64,000 nucleotides of DNA from Pogostemon cablin (lineage: Eukaryota; Streptophyta; Magnoliopsida; Lamiales; Lamiaceae). Below the pieces are notes generated by a model that did not search any database, was not told where the DNA came from, and was given only the letters and a program-made list of their open reading frames with translations. A program made the position numbers and the translations under genes. Every line of letters starts with the position of its first letter. The first letter of the stretch is position 1. The DNA is taken from NCBI GenBank assembly GCA_023678885.1, contig CM042982.1:8556001-8620000 (forward strand). The letters are read 5' to 3'. Positions 60,811 to 64,000 of this stretch are shown piece by piece.

Positions 60811-61530
60811 CCTCTCCAGGCCTGCTGTATCCGAAATCTGCGTGGCAGCGTGTCGATCTGTGTGTGGCAGCGTGGCGAATTCAACGCCGATGGTGGATTT
60901 AGTGTTCTGGCTAAACTCGTTCTTCGTGAATCGAGTCAGAAGATTCGGTTTCTGGAGATTACTTCTTCAAGTAAAAAGACAAAATCTAATCCACAATTAA
61001 GAGATTAGGGCAGAGAGAGGGCAAGAGATAGGGCGGAGAGAGAGGGTAAATTGGGCTTACATCCACCGGATTTAGACGGATTGCACGACGGTAGGAGCGT
61101 TATTCGACTGTCGCGATGTCGCCGTCCGATTTCCGCCATGAATCCATTCAAACCACTACCCTTTACCGCGGCTGCGCGCGAAGAAGCAAGTCGCGCGCCC
61201 GTCGCTTCTCCCTGGAAAATCCGCCGCCTCTACACTCTCCACCCTCGCGTCGATTCTTCCGCCATGGCCAATCCGTCGCTGCCCATCAAAGAAGATACGT
61301 CATCTGGCCATCATCCATCTGCTCCCGTCGACTGTAGCGGTACCGCTGCCGCCTCTGAAATGTCTTTATTTATCAGATTGCGTGTATCGCTCCAGCGATT
61401 CTTCAATGTCGGACATTCAGATATTAGAAGGGAGAGAGAGGGTGGAGAATTTTTTTTTCTTTTTAAAGCTGAAGGGAGTCCGAGAGGTGGGTGGAGAGAG
61501 AGGGAGTGTTGGGATAAGATCTAGAAAATC
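60811..61530 (-). other. GC-rich 5'-exon-like block on the minus strand
   Basis: Much richer in G+C than its surroundings. On the minus strand it begins with CTCTCTCTCC-rich leader-like sequence and contains several short ATG-started frames of 11-16 codons (for example MSDIEESLERYTQSDK) before a possible donor. The longest plus-strand frame (157 codons, 61051-61524) has no recognisable domain. A 5' leader with upstream ORFs, perhaps from a captured or decayed gene, fits better than a plus-strand gene. Confidence 0.35.
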
Positions 61531-62123
61531 GGACCGGAGGTCGTTGACTCTAATCTTAATTAATATTCATTTAAAATATTTTTTTCAATTATTTAGACAC
61601 AATTAAGTAAATAAATTTATTTATTTAAATATTTAAAAAAGAATGAGTAATAAATTACAAATGTATATGCTTGTAAGAAATTAAAAAGATCCCACATTGA
61701 TTAATTATAAGAAAGAAATAAATATTGGATCTCTATATATAAAGACCATTTTTAATCTCTTCGTTTTCATCAACTTCAATATCCCACGTCGAAAACTTAA
61801 AAGATGAGAGGTTTTGTACTTCTATATATGTAATGATCACTACTACCTATTTTTTGCATCCATCATATTTTGATATGTTGGCTCCCAAATTAGTCAATGA
61901 ATCTCAATACGAAAATTAAAAATAATAATAATAAATCTCAATACGAAAATTTCAAAAAAAAGAGAGAGAACCGGCGGTTTCCGATTTGACCGGTTATTCC
62001 TATTTTTTTGGTGTGTCCGGACCGGGTTCCAGACTGGTTCCCGGCGGTCCAGTTTTCTAATCATTGGATGAGATTGTGATTTGCTGACTTTTCGTGAAAG
62101 TTGTCTTTAAATTCATAAAATGT
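61531..62123. other. AT-rich intergenic stretch
   Basis: Nothing recognised. 61975-62060 is briefly GC-richer (GGTGTGTCCGGACCGGGTTC). Confidence 0.45.
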
Positions 62124-62420
62124 ACAACTAAATCCCTTAAATACATTCTAATTACTAAATGGGCACCGAGATACATAACCAAGCCAAAAAAATTAAATAG
62201 AAAACCAGATAAAATGCCAAGTCACTCTCAAATTAATCTAGTGATCCCACCTCAGCAAAATTAAAAATAAATTTTACAACTAAATCCCTTAAATACATTC
62301 TAATTACTAAATGGGCACCGAGATACATAACCAAGCCAAAAAAATTAAATAGAAAATCAGATAAAATGCCAAGTCACTCTCAAATTAATCTAGTGCTGCC
62401 ACCTCAATAAAATTAAACCC
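62124..62420 (+). repeat. Direct tandem duplication, 152-base period
   Basis: ACAACTAAATCCCTTAAATA starts at 62124 and again at 62276. The two units differ at only a few positions (for example AAAACCAGAT / AAAATCAGAT). Non-coding. Confidence 0.95.
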
Positions 62421-62542
62421 TCATTTAGTTTACTAAAAATTTATTTATATTTTTTTATTATTCAAATAAATATAATAATAAATAATAATATTACATTTTT
62501 ATTAATTAAATTTTTATTTTAAATAAATATTTAATAATAGAG

Positions 62543-62712
62543 TCATACTGCAGTTCATCTGAATAATATAAATCGTTAGATTAGATTCTTGTTTAATCCT
62601 AACCACTAAATAAAATAAAATAATTAATAAAAAATTCAATAACTACCCACTACTCTTAACATTTACTCTTTAAAACCTCAGGTGCACCGGTGCACCCTAG
62701 AATAACCCTTAA
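62543..62712. mobile_element. GGTGCACC-ended MITE, copy 2
   Basis: See the copy at 59488. The left end is AGAGTCATACTGCAGTTCAT; the right end is GGTGCACCGGTGCACCC. Confidence 0.7.
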
Positions 62713-63616
62713 TAATAATATGATTAAATAAAATTTATAACTATTAATTAAATATATAATATATCTCATAATATATAAATTATATAATACATATTAAATT
62801 TTATAAATATATATAAATATAAATGGGGGTACCCGCAAATATTGAGGCATTCCTCGTACTAATTTTAAACTATAATAGAATTTTTTGCAACTATTTGTAC
62901 ACATCTCAAACCCGTTTTCAACTAACCATACCCACCCTATTGAAGTTTGGATAGAACGGATACTCAAAAATACCCGTCTAACTACTGTTCTTAATTATTA
63001 TCGGTTAATAATAAAATTAATAAATATAAATAACAATATACATTATTGTATAATTAATTATAAATTATTAAATATAATAAAATAAATAATTAATGATAAA
63101 AAATTATGAAAATTAATCAGATTATTTTCTCATGAAATTCCTTATTTAGAAATTTTTAATTAACTAAATTTATTAAACTTAAAAATTCTATGGATAAATA
63201 GATTAAATAAATAAAATATTTATTACTCTTCTAAAAATATTTTATTTATTAATAGATTTTATTAAAGAATCATTTAAAATAAAGAAATTATTATTAAATT
63301 TAAGAATCTATTTTTCCAATCATATAATATTGATAATATGGATGTCAAATTAAAGATAATGAGAAGACGATTAATTTGATATATTTTTTATATAAAATTA
63401 ATTTAAAATTAAAAAGATAAAAACACTTAAAGTTTTAGTAAAATTTTAAGTAAGATAAACAAAATAAATATTTTGATTGATTGTTTAAAATAAAATAACT
63501 ATAATATCTTCTTTCATAAGCTAAGTTTATTATTAAAAAAATTCAAAAATCTAATAAAATGTCATGTCACCCTTAATTTAGTCCCATGACACCTAATCAA
63601 ATTTGGATCCTCCTCT
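62713..63616. other. AT-rich intergenic stretch
   Basis: Extremely AT-rich between 62700 and 63560. No gene or defined repeat seen. Confidence 0.5.
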
Positions 63617-63730
63617 AGTATACTTGAGATCTTCCGCCATCTTTGGGCTAAATTCAACATCATTGCAACCCAAACTCCTAGCATACGTCACCATACTCTT
63701 AACCCTCTCTAACACCTCCACTCCACTCCA
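63617..63730 (-). pseudogene. 2-isopropylmalate synthase gene fragment
   Basis: The minus strand reads EVLERVKSMVTYARSLGCND then VEFSP, matching the (M)V-YARSLGC-DVEFSPEDAGRS block of plant IPMS/MAM enzymes (leucine biosynthesis, TIM-barrel domain). Just after FSP the frame shifts, and the neighbouring frame gives DGGRSQVY, the expected continuation. About 35 codons only, with no flanking exons. Confidence 0.75.
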
Positions 63731-63885
63731 CTGCCATCATTTTAATTGAGGGCTAATATTGAGTTTAGGAATGATTCATATTTTTTATTATTAATTTTTT
63801 TATTTTATTATTTTATTATTATCAACAGGAAATTATTATTTTAATAATATTAATTTTAATAAAATTTTATATTATTAAAATAATA

Positions 63886-64000
63886 CTCCCTCCATCCACC
63901 CGAAAGAAGACATTTTACTTTTGTACACGTTGATTAAGAAGTATTGTTATTTAATGTATAGTGGGTATGTAAAGTATTTGTTTTACATATTTACCCCTCC
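63886..64000. mobile_element. Stowaway-type MITE, cut by window end
   Basis: CTCCCTCCATCCACCCGAAA preceded by TA (63884-63885). It matches 33927-34010 closely, including GTTGATTAAGAAGTATTGTT. Its right end is outside the window. Confidence 0.8.

Noticed and set aside
61051..61524. 157-codon plus-strand ORF in the GC-rich block
   Set aside because: No domain recognised, and GC-rich DNA has few chance stops. Leader-like features point to the minus strand.

Overview
The window reads as AT-rich intergenic DNA of a flowering plant, most likely a eudicot. Evidence: a plant Ty3/gypsy element of the Athila group, plant L1-type LINE and MuDR remnants, many Stowaway-type MITEs with CTCCCTCCGTCCC ends, and recognisable plant gene sequences (a PPR-DYW organelle editing factor, a GTE/BET-like gene, and fragments of HSFB4, GBF-type bZIP, DUF604 and isopropylmalate synthase genes). 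I cannot name the species.

Layout. 1-9874: a decayed Athila-type retrotransposon (5' LTR cut by the window edge), inserted in a LINE whose RT remnant runs on to about 11277. 11278-14034: MITEs and a possible CACTA-like element holding a long TA microsatellite. 14640-18545: a mosaic of fragments from unrelated host genes on both strands, separated by two tandem arrays that share a short core. 18546-26900: three copies of one dispersed repeat (here RepX). Comparing copies gives empty sites for four later insertions, including a 1.29-kb TA-flanked mariner/Stowaway-like element that carries a 150-codon acidic ORF. A degraded MuDR-like transposase lies between copies 1 and 2. 26950-29443: a GTE-like gene with good splice sites but two apparent frame breaks. 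29444-35888: intergenic DNA with nested MITEs and a few exon-like open stretches. 35889-38246 (minus): the one clearly intact gene, an intronless 785-codon PPR-DYW protein that I match to RARE1, the chloroplast accD editing factor. 38944-43639 (plus) and 49055-53882 (minus): two members of one gag-only LTR retrotransposon family; the second is complete with a GATAT target-site duplication. 43640-48300: a weak transcription unit and an orphan first exon. 53883-64000: MITEs, microsatellites, tandem duplications, a GC-rich 5'-exon-like block on the minus strand and an isopropylmalate synthase fragment.

How the parts relate. There is no operon-like or pathway cluster. The gene with a clear role is RARE1, encoded in the nucleus and acting in the chloroplast. 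Everything else is explained by layered transposition, gene-fragment capture and local duplication. I found no convincing new biological system. The most unusual signals are the four-copy 21-base palindrome spread through the Athila element, the gene-fragment mosaic, the acidic ORF inside the TA-flanked element, and the conserved minisatellite in both gag-only retrotransposons. All identities are by eye from translated motifs and repeat comparison.
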